Assembly (NCBI GenBank): GCA_019843655.1
Contig: JACDQD010000002.1
Coordinates: forward strand, 4,598,585-4,662,584
Reading direction: 5' to 3'
Length of the DNA stretch: 64,000 nucleotides
Origin: Lethocerus indicus
Taxonomy: Eukaryota > Arthropoda > Insecta > Hemiptera > Belostomatidae
This document shows positions 23,085 through 35,388 of this stretch, piece after piece. The translations under genes and the position numbers were made by a program. Each line of letters opens with the position of its first letter. Positions within the stretch are counted from its first letter, which is position 1. The notes under the pieces were generated by a model. That model saw only the letters and a list, made by a program, of their open reading frames with translations. It had not been told where the DNA came from and ran no database searches.

Positions 23085-23340
23085 AGTGGTCACGCCCCAT
23101 TTCCGGGTCACGTGGCCGGTCCCTTAAAAGGACGTCCCATTTCCTGTGGCCGGTGGCCCGTGTGCCCGATGAGCTTCCCGATCACAGCCGCCGTTCCCAC
23201 GGCCGCAGCTGAATGCCAAATCACTAATAACTAATAAAAGTATAGCCGATATAACTGGCCTTCCCTTAGAAGTCCACGGCCATTCTTCCTGTCTTGTGTT
23301 CTTCGACAAACACGTACACACTTTCATGCCGTTTTACAGG
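23085..23340. other. GC-rich island with short direct repeat
   Basis: This patch contains CCCATTTCC followed by a GTGGCCGGT word twice (about 23097-23120 and 23136-23155), a CACGTG E-box in the first unit, and a GCCGCCGTTCCCACGGCCGC stretch. A 67-codon frame on the minus strand (23327-23124) has a hydrophobic segment and several cysteines but no recognisable family. I do not call it a gene. Confidence 0.4.
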
Positions 23341-24724
23341 CCGCGAATTGCCGGTAATGCAAAGCGTAACCTGATTCTTATTTTATGTCGCCTTATGCTA
23401 ATGAGAGAAGCAATCCTGTCTGCGTCCATATATGTTTTATTGAAAATAAAGTAAAAAGCAGGTACAAATTCAAGGAACTAAATCCGGATAACAAGCAGCT
23501 TTCATTGGAAAAAAGCTATATGTAAGGAAGTGGTTATTTCACAGCCCTCTCATGGACCACATATGTATATATATAGTCCAGTCATAATGACAGTTCATCA
23601 ATATTTATTAGGCATTACGTGTTTCATTACTTAATATGACTACACACTTGACGATATGAAGTAGAAAAGTGGCAGCATAAATCTGAAATGAACTTTATAA
23701 ACATGAACATAAATTTAAATTAAGTATACTCCGGGAAGGCATAAAATGGGATAAAAACAAGTTTTGGGATAGCGAACGTTAATGATCGTAACTTACAATT
23801 GATGTAGCTGTATTATTACAAAGTTTCAATGTATTCTTCATATAAGATTCCGTAACTGAGGAATCGTCGTGTAGTAGCTTTCCTCGTCAGTTACTATTAA
23901 ATATTTAGCCAATAGAATCACTCTCATTCATGTGGATTCGGATGAATAAAGTAACAATCCGATTTATTGCGAAATCGATTTCAGTGTAATATATTAGTGA
24001 GGAAAGCCTGCCTTGACATTTAACAGAGGAAGGCGTAATAATACTCGTCCCTCATGGCGAGGAATCAAATCCAAACGTTATGTAAGAATGTTACAGCACG
24101 GAGGGAATAACTTCGTTTCTTTTTCTGTCCTTCTTAATATTTACGTAGGTTTTTATTTTATACCACTTGTTTCCTTCTTTATTACAACCGGTGAACCATA
24201 CTACTGGAATATTCCACAAGCTTCTGGAATACCCCACCTCACAAGTTGGTGAAACAATATTTTAAAGAAACTGGCATTTGAATTTCAATCTAATGGCTGA
24301 AAGACGGCAGTGGAAGGCATAATTCAAACATAATTTTGTGACACTAGCAAAATGAACGGAAGCCGCAAAAAAGAAACCGGACAGGCAGTAGGGGACTATA
24401 TTTCCATTTTTCAATTTCCCGATTCAATTTTCCAATTTGAATGTAAGTAATAATTTTTTAAAGTCATTTCACTACCTCAGTATATAAAAACCCCAGACGT
24501 GTGGTATTTCTTACGATATAAATGAAAAATCTCAATTGCTATAGAGTAAAAATGATGACTGGAACTTGTGAGAAAGATTTAAGGCAAATCGGTTTATTAC
24601 TTTTGTAGAACCGCTTGAGTAATATTTCGGCATAAGGCACGGAAGTTTCGCCACGAAACAGCTTGACGACATTACTTTTCCACATGTGTTTCTAAGTTAG
24701 ACTTGGTGTAAGTTTAAAGCGGGC

Positions 24725-24805
24725 CAGCTGTCCAGTGGCTGGCGCTCTCACCTGCCGACCAGCTATGCGCACCTGCTCTTAAGGCCCGAACAGATTTCGG
24801 ATTCC
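24725..24805 (+). repeat. tRNA-derived SINE-like fragment
   Basis: CAGTGGCTGGCGCTCTCACC followed by TGCCGACC strongly resembles the D-arm/A-box part of tRNA-derived SINEs. The B-box part (GATTTCGGATTCC) is degenerate. A related but weaker patch lies near 27185-27225. Confidence 0.4.
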
Positions 24806-27114
24806 ATCTTAACTGTATACAATCTGTATGGAAATAAAATGAGTGTAACACGAACGTCGTTTCAATTTGAATAAAAAACAATCAATAATCTTATACGTTT
24901 CGGTGATTTAAGTATGACCTCAGATGGTTGGCACGATGAAGAAATCACCCGCTGGTGACACTCTCCTAACTTGCTATCCTAGACAGAGAAGATAACAGTT
25001 GGGTAATGGAGAAAAGGGATTCCACAAGAGAGGATATTTGGTTGAGCAGAAAGACTTGGTCGACTGTAGCTGCACTGAGGAGTGATTTTCAGTAGACCTT
25101 TCAAATAGAACTGTTTGTAATACACCTTACCATAGTGTGTTTTAGTGTAATATAGCGATATTGTGTAGTGTGGCTCACCGTGCATATCCGGTACAAACTA
25201 TTACTCTTCAGTGGCAGAAATACGTAACGGTCTAAATTAAATGACGTATGAAGAGGAATCTTGTATTTTCCTGTCGTCACGGATATACGATACTGAATGG
25301 TCTCTTTCCTGACTGACGGTAAACGGAGACCTTGGTGTAATAAAGGAGTTTCCTCTAAGAAGGTCTGCCATATGGGCAGAGGAAGATTTCAGTTTATGAC
25401 GGCAGCGATATCCTGCCCAGAAGGGGCTTCTTGGCCCCCCCACACAAAAAGCGTCCAAACCCAACATTTTCGTGTCATCGATACACAATTTCCTAATCAA
25501 GATACTGTGTTAATACTTCCTGTACACACTTTTCCTTGAAGATCACTTTTCATTTTTTTCGCTACGCAAATTTCATATCATTTGTTCATTTTTTGACCAA
25601 ATATACAAGAGGAAATCCTATTAAAAGTGGCTCAACGGGCCGCATAATTTGATACAAATTTGCTTCCCGGTGCTTCTCGCGCATGGGACATTCAGGAAAT
25701 CTAAAACCGACCACGATTTGGTTGCGCAATATCACAACCGAGTGTACTCCATACACTGCAGTCGGTTAACTCCCATATATTATTTAATACGCAATTGTGA
25801 TTGAGTTAAATTCCAATGTAATAAAGATTATTTGAATAGCGATTAGGTGGTGAACGCGCGTTTCCAACAACGGTCCGAATATTCCTTCCATTGCAAAATT
25901 TGAATCAGCTTTCCTATTGATATAGTTAAAGTATGACTAATTGATAGGCGAAATACGGAAGTATATCACTACATGATAATAGGGAAATGACACTGACGAC
26001 GACTGTAAACTGAATCCGGTCTTGCTCCTGATTTCGAGCAGTCGAAAGGGGGAAACTTCGTGAGAGTTTCCCTCCCGGAATTTCCCTTAACATTTCAACA
26101 AATAATCATAACTGATTCATTTAATTTTTACTAACGATGAGTATTAAAAATGGTATTATATATAATGTGCATTAAATTTTAATTAAAATATAAAAAGGTA
26201 ACGCGTTCGACAAGCTTGACCAGGGTCATATGTAATCAAAGAAACAATGACGGGTGTTTGTAATGTCATCGCGTAATCTACAATCAAGATCTACCTAACA
26301 TATCATAAAACAATTATGTGCATTTGGGAAAGGATCGTTAACAACGTATGACTTTTCAGAATGTTTCCTACTTATTTTATTACTTACACGGAATGAAATG
26401 GAACCGGAGGGCTTCGTTACAGCGTTAGAGAATGAAATCACAGCTGTTCTGACATCACGATATTATATCTGAAATTGATAAAAGGGTGCAGGTTAATGGC
26501 AGGTGCTGGTCATGTGGCCAGGTGAACGCTCCCGTACCAAGGCTTTACGAGACCGAACATTCAATTAGAAAACTCCCGCAGTATTACTACTCCTACAGTG
26601 TCAGTACCCGTACAATTCGCAATGTAAAAGGTGCCATAAAATCCATACGGTTTTAACTGGCGACGTTCACTCCAATAGACCGCATTCAAATCTTAAATTT
26701 TTATAAACCTATTCAAGTTATTTATTTTTTGGACTTGAACAAATGCTGGAACATTATATTAAAGAAATTATAAGATAAAGTTCTGTGTACAATTTTGTGA
26801 ATAATTATTATTTATTAATTGTGATAAACTCGGTACGCTACGGTGCCCCCCTGGAAAAGTATAAAATGAAACATAGTAGAATACGGCATATTTACAGAAT
26901 ACCGCGATAGAACATGTATCATCTGCAAAATTCCGAATGTATCAAAAATTTTATCAAGAGAAATAATCGTTATTTCTCTAGAAAAGTGTAATAAAATATT
27001 AATGGCGTGGAATACAGTTTGAGATACATCTCCGCATAGTGGTATAGAATTTCTCGGCATGCCGACAAAAGGTATGCACGGTTGAGGTTTTTGTGGGTGC
27101 ATCTGTGCGGGTGG

Positions 27115-27135
27115 ATATATATATATATATATATA
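27115..27135 (+). repeat. (AT)n microsatellite
   Basis: A 21-bp AT run, close to the CTCC repeat. Confidence 0.9.
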
Positions 27136-27265
27136 TACAGGAGGGATTGGGATGAGGCCGGTCGCGTGGCAGATGTGCCCTCTGGAAGGAAGAGGCCCTT
27201 TTGAGAGCCACTGGCGGCTCACCTGCCGGCTCCTTTCACTCAAATCTGGCCACTCCTCACACCTG

Positions 27266-27305
27266 CTCCCTCCCTCCCTCCCTCCCTCCCTCCCTCCCTC
27301 CCTCT
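27266..27305 (+). repeat. (CTCC)10 microsatellite
   Basis: A 40-bp pure tetranucleotide tract, strongly polypyrimidine. It keeps all six frames open locally and so inflates nearby open frames on both strands. Confidence 0.95.
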
Positions 27306-29057
27306 CCTTGCCGGGCCGAACAGTTAGGAAACCGTCCACGCTGGCCATACGAGGTTTATATAACTTAGACTCCAACCAAACGGCCAAACAACATTTCAAA
27401 ACATTTCTGAAAATTCGACCATCGACTACCGTTTGTGCCAGTCGACCCATTTGTGTAACGCTTCGACGGATCAGAAACAAACATGAATTCAAGAAATACT
27501 CCCAGATCTGAATTTATTTGTTCAAAAAGCCTCACAGATTATTGAATTCGCATCAAAAATGCTTAACGGGTTTAAAAGGTCCGAAATAAACGGAGTGACC
27601 CAATGGTTGTCTTCAGTATGTCACAAATCGGAGGGCTATTACAGAAATCGGTATAAGACAAATCTCCGTCTGAGTTTGTAAGTATTCACAGTTCCGCTGA
27701 AACTAGACATTCACTTATAAAATAATTTATTCGAGTTAATCTTTCTAACGTCGAATTCTACTCGATTTTAACTGCTAATAACAATGTTGCCGATAAAACG
27801 GCAAAGTGTTCATTTTGGTTCAAGTTCATCAACACCGACCTATTATGTCAAGACGGAGGCGATCGAGTAGAGGCCATTTACGGCCATAATTACTAAAAGC
27901 TCTTTACTATGTAGATGACCGGGGGACTTAACGCTTGCTGCCAACTCATTTCTGACTATTATTTCGTTTTCTTTTTTTATTTCAAGCAATAATTCACAGG
28001 ACTCCCTGCTCCCTTGGGGGCTCTTATTAAAGTTGTTGCTTCTTAATGATATGCTCAGAGATGAATCACTAATGCCCGTCTGAGGCGAGATAGGTACAAC
28101 AACAATCTCGGACACTATTTCTGTTTTCGTATGCAAAATGACAAGGGAAGAAATTAAGATTCGAAAACCTCGTTTGCCGGCATTTGCACTGGTAATTACG
28201 GACGGAGAAAATCTCCGTAATGAAACATTACCGTCAGTGCATAATGAAATAGAACCGGTTCTATTGCCTCGGCTGCAATAAGGAAGGCGCATTTATATTT
28301 CTAATTTTTAGTAACAGATACTGTTGATATTTTTATCACGGTGAAATTAGTATAGTCAATAAATGGGCAATTATTTGCAACCTTCAGATTGCTCCAAACC
28401 TACATCAAGACATTCGTAAAACGGAGATACTCCACGACTACTCAGCTAATGGAAATAAACCCGTTTTTAAATATGTATTTACTCACTTCTCTTACCATTT
28501 TATATTGAATTATTATTTATGATTAAGAATCGTGATAATCATTAACCGTAATTACCGCATAAACCAATCACGGAGTGGAATGATTGAACATTTATATTCT
28601 GCCCTCATCGTCTTCGCTAAATTGCCGTTTTGATGAGAACCTGCACTCTGTTCAAAATGTCTGCCAGTAATGAAAAGCCAAGTCTTAACCAAATCTAAGA
28701 ATAAACCGAATTAGTTCACAAAAAAATGTTTTCGTTGTTCAATGCTAGTCCCACTTCATGTTTGCTGCACATATTCTCTAGAAACATGCTACTTTAAGCT
28801 ACATGTTAACTTTTGTGTAAAAATTTATTTTCATTTCATACTCTTCGAATCTGACACTCTGCACAATATTTAAACTTAATAATATTCTCAAAATTATTGT
28901 CATATAAAAACTACGCGTTCAGCACGCGTAAACAAGACCACGCTATATATTTAGTTATCACTGGCGTATCTGAATAAACGCGGTCCCGACTCAATAAGGC
29001 AATTGGCGAATTCCTCGGACGCCTACGCGCTTGCGGACAGAATGAATTAGCGCTGGT

Positions 29058-29147
29058 TATAAAATGGACAGGATGCCCGTTCAGGAAGTGTAGTTAGTGA
29101 CCTCAGAGTATCCACCACGGTGCCGAAACCGGACGGTGGGTGTAAGT
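29058..29147 (+). promoter_or_regulatory. Possible promoter plus untranslated first exon
   Basis: TATAAAA (29058-29064) is followed 38 bp later by a TTAGT initiator-like word (29094-29098). About 45 bp further lies a strong donor, GTAAGT at 29142. The implied exon (about 29096-29141) has no ATG. No downstream exon could be identified, so this is a candidate only. Confidence 0.3.
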
Positions 29148-29829
29148 GGCGGATAATTTCAAAACCCAGAAAATTATTCGAATTTCCTCCCACAATCATC
29201 TTGGTTTTTATCTGAACTGGAACTCAAATCATCCGTACGGAAATAATTATTATATGTATCAAAAAAATAAATTTTATACCAATATTCCCCTAGTGCTATT
29301 GGCAGTACAAACTCAAACTTAAGGTAAACAGCGTAAATGGGAACATTGAATAGACATTGAATAGAGAATTAATGAATAATTCGTTTATATTTTTTAGGAT
29401 CCGCCAGGGTGTGGACTCTTGTCTTAAGATAGGCCGGTATCGGCTTTTCGCCACCGTCAGTAGTACTCTGTCACTAACACAATGAAGCATTTACGCATTT
29501 TAGTCTCTCCTGTCCACACTGCCGTGTCGCAGTCCTATTTTTAAATAGAATAACTGAATGAAGTAGCCAAAAGAATGATTCACATTTTAAGGAAACACTG
29601 TAAGGAAAATAATAATGTTTCCCATCAGAACAGTTTCCGTTCTCGACAATTGATAATTTCGGGTCGTCATGGAGCACATGACATTCCAAACGTAATAGCT
29701 CTCGGGGCTTAAATGATGAGAGCTTTTCCGTACTTATAAGAACGCCAAATCTAAAGTCGCAATCTTAGGGACTTAGATTGATGCGATAAATTAACGTAGT
29801 TTAAGTTTGCTTCAAACCAGGCAAATAAG
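29148..29829. other. Non-coding stretch
   Basis: AT-rich. A degraded copy of the fold-back arm lies at 29404-29470. Nothing else is recognisable. Confidence 0.5.
29404..29470 (+). repeat. Probable degraded fold-back repeat copy D
   Basis: GTCTTAAGATAGGCCGGTAT, then CGGCTTTTCGCCA and GTCAGTAG, parallel the arm of the element at 1060-1105 in the same order, with many changes. Confidence 0.4.
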
Positions 29830-30144
29830 ATACAATTGGGCCCCTGTAGGTTGAGAAAAATGTTGCCGAAGCGGACGACTGAGCTGCGAGGTACTAGGAC
29901 AATTAGGTTGTTGGTAGGAGTGGACACCGGTCTAACCACCAAGAGGCCAAATCGCGCCCTCCCCAGTCTCATTCCGATGCAAATTGCACTATTGCACCCG
30001 GTCCCTGTTATATGCTCCTCGCCGTTAAGCCACTCTGGTCGTTAGTAGATCGTTGAAAACTACGCCAGTCGAAAGTTGGCTCGGGGTACGGAGAGCGCCG
30101 CCACCACCACGCCTGAAACCGAAGACGACGACCGAAAGGTAAGT
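29830..30144 (+). promoter_or_regulatory. GC-richer block ending in a strong splice donor (possible untranslated first exon)
   Basis: The block 29830-30138 is GC-richer than its flanks. It ends with an AG-rich segment (CCGAAGACGACGACCGAAAG) directly abutting GTAAGT (30139-30144). A CCAGTCG initiator-like word lies at 30067. This layout resembles a non-coding first exon of a gene with a long first intron. No acceptor partner was found. Confidence 0.3.
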
Positions 30145-33100
30145 GTTATTTACTGAATTTAATTGGCGACTAGACTTGCCACAATTCCACAATTCGAAAA
30201 TATCGATTTAAAATCAGATCTCAACGAGTTTGAATAAGTTTTTGAGACGAGGGAACCGACTGCACAGCATTCCTTCAACCGGATAAAATTTGTTCCGAAC
30301 CTCTTTTTTAAACGTATTCGCTTTCCATTTATCTTCATCATCATTCCATTATATCTTCATTATATTCCAACATCGTTGCTACTGGGATCTTCCTTCTCCT
30401 ATCACCGATTTCTTCCCAAGCAGGACCGGTTTCTCGCATAATCGGTCTGTGTTTAGGACTAAAATAGGAGAATGGAAACTCGTTTCTTTAAATGTTTTAT
30501 CTGATTATAACGCAGAATATCTGTTTTGTTATAGCAATTATTTCTACAATATATTAGAAATGGTTCAGTGTAATAGATATTATATGTTGGTCATATCTTA
30601 TTCAAATTAATCTTTTTTTTAACACTTTGTTATGAGGATACAGTGGAGAAAACAAAAATCTTGCGAAAAGTCCACCTTATTTATTCCATCGCTGTTAAAG
30701 TCCTAGGTTGACCCGTGGAAAGCTGAATAGCCCATTGTCGGAATAGCGTTCCGGGGGCGAACCGGCTTGTCGGCGAAAAATGCTCAAAACAGGATAATAA
30801 TTTTGAGATAGAATCTGGATGGACAGTAGGCGGTCCGGGATCACAATGGAATTTACTACAAGCTTTTATCCGGGGCGTGGGACGTCCCGACAAGTGAGCC
30901 GGCCCCATTCCCTGGAAGCTACCTTGTTCCGCCCCGAACCTACCTCCCACCTACCTAGCCCCAGTATTGAAGCGCCGCCCAACTATTATCCAAGCATAAA
31001 TTGCGCGAGTTTTTAAAATTAAGAGTTTCTTCACTCTTCAAAACAAAGAATGGCTCTGAACGATCAACGTCCACTTATAATTAGACAATCCCATGCTACA
31101 CTCATACTGGCGGAAGAATGGACTTGAAAAATGTTTAAACCCGTAATTACAAAACGTTTACAGCAAACATATAAATTCGTGAACACATATTGGTTTTTTT
31201 TTAAAGGATTGCATGGGGATCTGTGAGGGTTAGTGGAAAAATTTCCGATTTTTCAACTTTCCTCCATACAGCAAGTATGTTGCAAGACCACTGTTGTCGT
31301 CTATTGGGACGAATCCGGTAAATGTTTTCAAATTTGAAAATTTTTCCTTTTTTCTACAGTGCAAGTATATGGCAAATCCGGGAAAAGGTTTTAAACTTAA
31401 AGTTTTCCGATTTTTCAACTTTACTTCACAGAGAAATTACAGCGAAAGTGTAGACCACTGTTGACGACTTTGAGACAGGCCGCCATAAAAAAAAGCCCGT
31501 TCTATTTCCGATCTACCAATAACGCGAATGATTTAAAATAAATCAAGTGATATTTTTTATACGTAATTAAAATTCGTACGCGAAGAAAAATCCGTCTGTC
31601 ACAGTGCAAGTGTCTACCTCTGCAAGTACCGTCACTTCTGTAATATTCGGTAAGCAAATGCTCAGGTTATTATAGCGCTGAGAGAGAGATTGGAGGGCCC
31701 CATTTTTTAGTAGGACCGTTTAAATTTGCGATTGTTACGGCTTTGAGTGGGATCTCTGTCTTAGGACCTCAGGCGGGCCCAATTGACAGACCCAGCTCCG
31801 CCCACGCTACCCAACGGTACCCTCAGCTTTTCCCTACTCTCGGCCATACTCAATCTACGCCTACGATATCCCTTAAACTATCCCGACTCCCTTTATTTTA
31901 ATCAACTTATATTGCCAATTTTTTTTTCAAATACACTTTAACTTTATTTACGACGTTAACTGGGTTGGGAAAAGCCAGGTCATATACTGAAGTTTCCAAA
32001 AGGGACGCGAAACGTCAAATACTTGTATACACTTAAAAAATGTATACTGTATTATACCACGTATAAATAAGAAAGGCTGTTATTATTACGGTTTTATATG
32101 TACATAGATACATAAATATCAACTGGTTTTTAATATCTAAGAGGGGATCTCTCCAACAATGCATGACCTCCACGGTTAATTGTGGGAATCCGACTGGTTA
32201 CATTTAACGACATCACTCCAGACCTCTGTCGACAGGAGAAAAGGGTTTCATTTTTTATTTGTGCTCCGGAAAAATTACTAGCCGTAATAACCCTCAGTGA
32301 AAATCCGTGTCCACGGAACCGGGATTGAAAGCTCCAGCTGCGATATATTACATACTTCAAGAACATCATAATATGTGAAAAAGGAAGTGCGTTGAATACA
32401 TGATGTATATATTAATTTTAAGTTTAATATATTTACAACGAAAGAAAATTGTCTAAAAACTATAACTTTCTGTGTACACTACACTATGGTATCCGGTAGT
32501 GCCGCTTCCGAAAAGGAAGAGACAAAAGTAGGTGAACATATTCCCAAGCTCCTTCTTGTCGAATAATTGCTTATACGAAAATTATGTAAATTACGTTTAT
32601 ACATCATTGTGTATGTTTTACACAGTTTTTGTGCAAATAGAATTCTTTTAGAACAAGAAATCTACTCGTTGATAAAACTGAACTAAGATCGCAAGTAAGT
32701 AAATATTTGTGTCTTTGTTAATACTTAGTATCTGATTCTAATTTTTTTTTACCGAAGTAATAACATTGATTCCCAACTATATAGTTCAGGGGTTAATTGG
32801 TCCACCTAATTGAATTCATGCGATCGATCGTTCGGTTCATCAATTACATGGAATATTCACTTTTGTTTTTTAAATTGATTTAAAAAATATATAGGAGGCA
32901 TATCATTGAAATAACTGACCGACGCCCACGCCATTCACGTAGGCCGTAAGGTCCGTGGGGCTAATTTTTTTACCGAATTCTTCGGAGGCGTTGATCCCTC
33001 GTGGGTGTCTCCCCTTTCCTGTCATTTATCGTTGAAAATTGTGGATAACATTTTATTCTCAAAGGAAAATCCCTAGAAAATTGCATTTAGCGAAGGATAA

Positions 33101-35234
33101 TATCTGAAAATATTTTAATAAAGACCTAGTGCAAGTTCAGAACTTGAGAAATATTCGCGATTTGTTTTATCTGTGAGACGAAGGTTTTGCGTATTAACCC
33201 GGTATGATAAATGTGGCAGTATTGTAATCATATTAGGTGATTGTAATCAACTCGTATAAAGTATTAACTGCTTCATGAAATGAAATTTCGGATGATCCTC
33301 GAGTTGTGCTACCCAACGGCCCCTTCCCTAAACAATGGACAATTCTTATAACAGGGCCGTGTAATTGCGACAATTCAGGTTTCCCCACAGTGGTTTGGGA
33401 ACCAGATGAAGATAGCCGAGAACAACGGAGTTGTAGGCGCTAAAAAAGCGATCAAAATTCCTCCGGCAATTTGAGCCGACCTCGCTATTGAAAACGTTTC
33501 AATCTCTAGCCGAGAAAAGCTGCTCCCGTCTTCAGAACAGGCGCTATCCGATTTAATGGTAGAACTTCGCAACAGACGAACGAAGATATCCTCTCGGAAC
33601 AATGAACTGTACAAAGATCCCCGAGAACGCGAAATATCTTCTTGCTAACTGTACAAAGAGAATTGAATAAATCTTGCAAGTGGATAACAGTCCAGACTGG
33701 CGGTATTTAAACTGTTGACAGCACGAGAGGACGTGAAAAAACTCAACGGACGGCCAGATGAGAATTGAAGTCCTCTTTTTATATTTCCCACCAACACAGC
33801 TCAATGCACCGTACTAATTTCTTCTATATCCGTCAGGACGCTGAATAAAAACTTTATGTGCACACAAGTCATTTATATTAGATGATAATAAGCCACTTGA
33901 GAGTGTCTCCGACATATCGGAAGGCATAATGAATAGTAGACGGTATAATTTAATTTCGGAGTACAATGATTGAGATACAACTACTTCTCTCCCAGTTGCC
34001 CTTTTTGGTCCAGATCAATTTAGTTCCGATGCTGTCGATTAGTTGTAATCCTTGTCACAAAATTAGCCCAAGAGGTTTATTTAAAGGGGAGCAGAATTTA
34101 GAATGAAATTAAACGCTATAAATCTACGATTTGTGAAGTATGTGGAAATTCTGTCAGCCGTTAGTCATTCAAGTGTTGATACTTCAAATCAAAGAAGCAT
34201 ATGCGATATTCCTTTCTACCGTGGAATATATTTCAGGATAAAACTTTTGTTAATTTGTCCAGGAATGCAGAACGCGGGGCTCACACGGCATTCTTATTCT
34301 CGCCGTTCAAAATAAAATTGCCAGACATTTTCGTGAAGGTCGGTTCCCATCGCTTGTAGAGATAACAAAGCCCAAACGGGGAGTGAAACCTACAATGGAA
34401 TAAGAACTGTGAAATGGGCCGTGAATACGCGGGTCAAATCCGTTCACTGAATGTGAAACAAAAAAAAAGGATAAAAGTCTTAAAGTCGTCTGGGCTATTT
34501 TCTACAACCTCCTCTTAAAAATTAAACTTTTAACAAATTGTCTTTTATTCTTTCTAATTTCTATTACTTTTTTAGCAATTCTAAGATTATAATCTATCAC
34601 GGATTTAGACGCAATAGAAAAATAGTTTAAGAAAACCATTGTAAGGAGGCACATTGGTTTCTGCTGCAATGCTCCAAGTTCGTGAAATCACATTTTGCAA
34701 TTCAACCTTCCCGTCGTCGAATGTAATACTTCATGAGCTTTATATCAAGTTTCAAATAATTACTTTATTTTCAAGCACATTTTAGACATTAGAAAATGTA
34801 GATACCGATGAAAAAGACCTTATTGGACAGGCTCAAATTTATACGACTCATTGCGCAGCGGTGGAGAGACTTCGACTTCAAAGTTTCCCCGTGCTGTACA
34901 AACGGGCCTTGAATTAAGTTTGGCTGTATCTGGGTTGTAGGCGGGATAGTGCCTTTTGGTGTATGAGCGGGCGCTACACGGGTAAGTGCGAGGCTTCGTG
35001 AGAACGCATACCAGGAATGCCTCACCGCCAACCCAAGCCTCTGCCAGTCTTATAATTGGCCCCTTCCTATTCCAGTAGGGCAGGGCCAACGCTCTCGTCT
35101 GCCTCTCCATTGTTCTGGAAAAAATTACGCGGATCGCGTTGATTTAAAGGTATACGCCGCTCACGGTGTATTGAGCCTAGCAAAACATGTGTCTCCTGCC
35201 CAACACCGAAAACAACAGTGTTATTTTTAGTAAT
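30145..35234. other. Long non-coding stretch
   Basis: About 5 kb without a recognisable gene. A two-unit direct repeat lies at 31242-31466. A GC-richer patch lies at 31690-31830. Short open frames (for example minus strand 35110-34820) match no family I know. Confidence 0.55.
31242..31466 (+). repeat. Diverged direct repeat, about 165-bp period
   Basis: TTTCCGATTTTTCAACTTT occurs at 31242 and again at about 31404. AGACCACTGTTG occurs at 31285 and 31452. CAGCAAGTATG and CAGTGCAAGTATATG (31269, 31359) suggest a third partial unit between them. Confidence 0.65.
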
Positions 35235-35388
35235 CTAGTTAATCGGTGCAAGTGCACCCAACGAACTTTAGTTAAGTACATTTCCGCACCACACTCAGGG
35301 GGGCGCTCTAGTTTATCGGTGCAGGTGCACTCAACGAACGATTTTTGTGAAACTAGCATTAAAACTTTTTGTGAAACTGGCATTACAG
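35235..35388 (+). repeat. Two nested direct repeats with a palindromic GGTGCA-TGCACC core
   Basis: A 32-bp unit at 35235-35266 recurs at 35308-35339 with three mismatches. Each copy centres on an inverted motif (GGTGCAAGTGCACC, then GGTGCAGGTGCACT). Immediately downstream, TTTTTGTGAAACT-GCATTA is tandemly duplicated (35342-35365 and 35366-35388). Confidence 0.8.

Larger units (their letters stand above)
23341..29057. other. Long non-coding stretch
   Basis: AT-rich DNA without recognisable coding exons. It includes a tRNA-like fragment at 24725-24805 and microsatellites at 27115 and 27266. The longest open frames here (minus strand 27492-26815 and 28292-27843) do not resemble known proteins, and the first owes its length to a CTCC repeat. 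Confidence 0.6.

Noticed and set aside
26815..27492. 225-codon open frame on the minus strand, the longest in the right part of the window
   Set aside because: Its middle is the translated CTCC/GGAG microsatellite and AT run, which contain no stops. The remainder has no known domain.
27843..28292. 149-codon open frame on the minus strand
   Set aside because: No family resemblance, signal peptide or splice context. It is compatible with chance in a 64-kb window.
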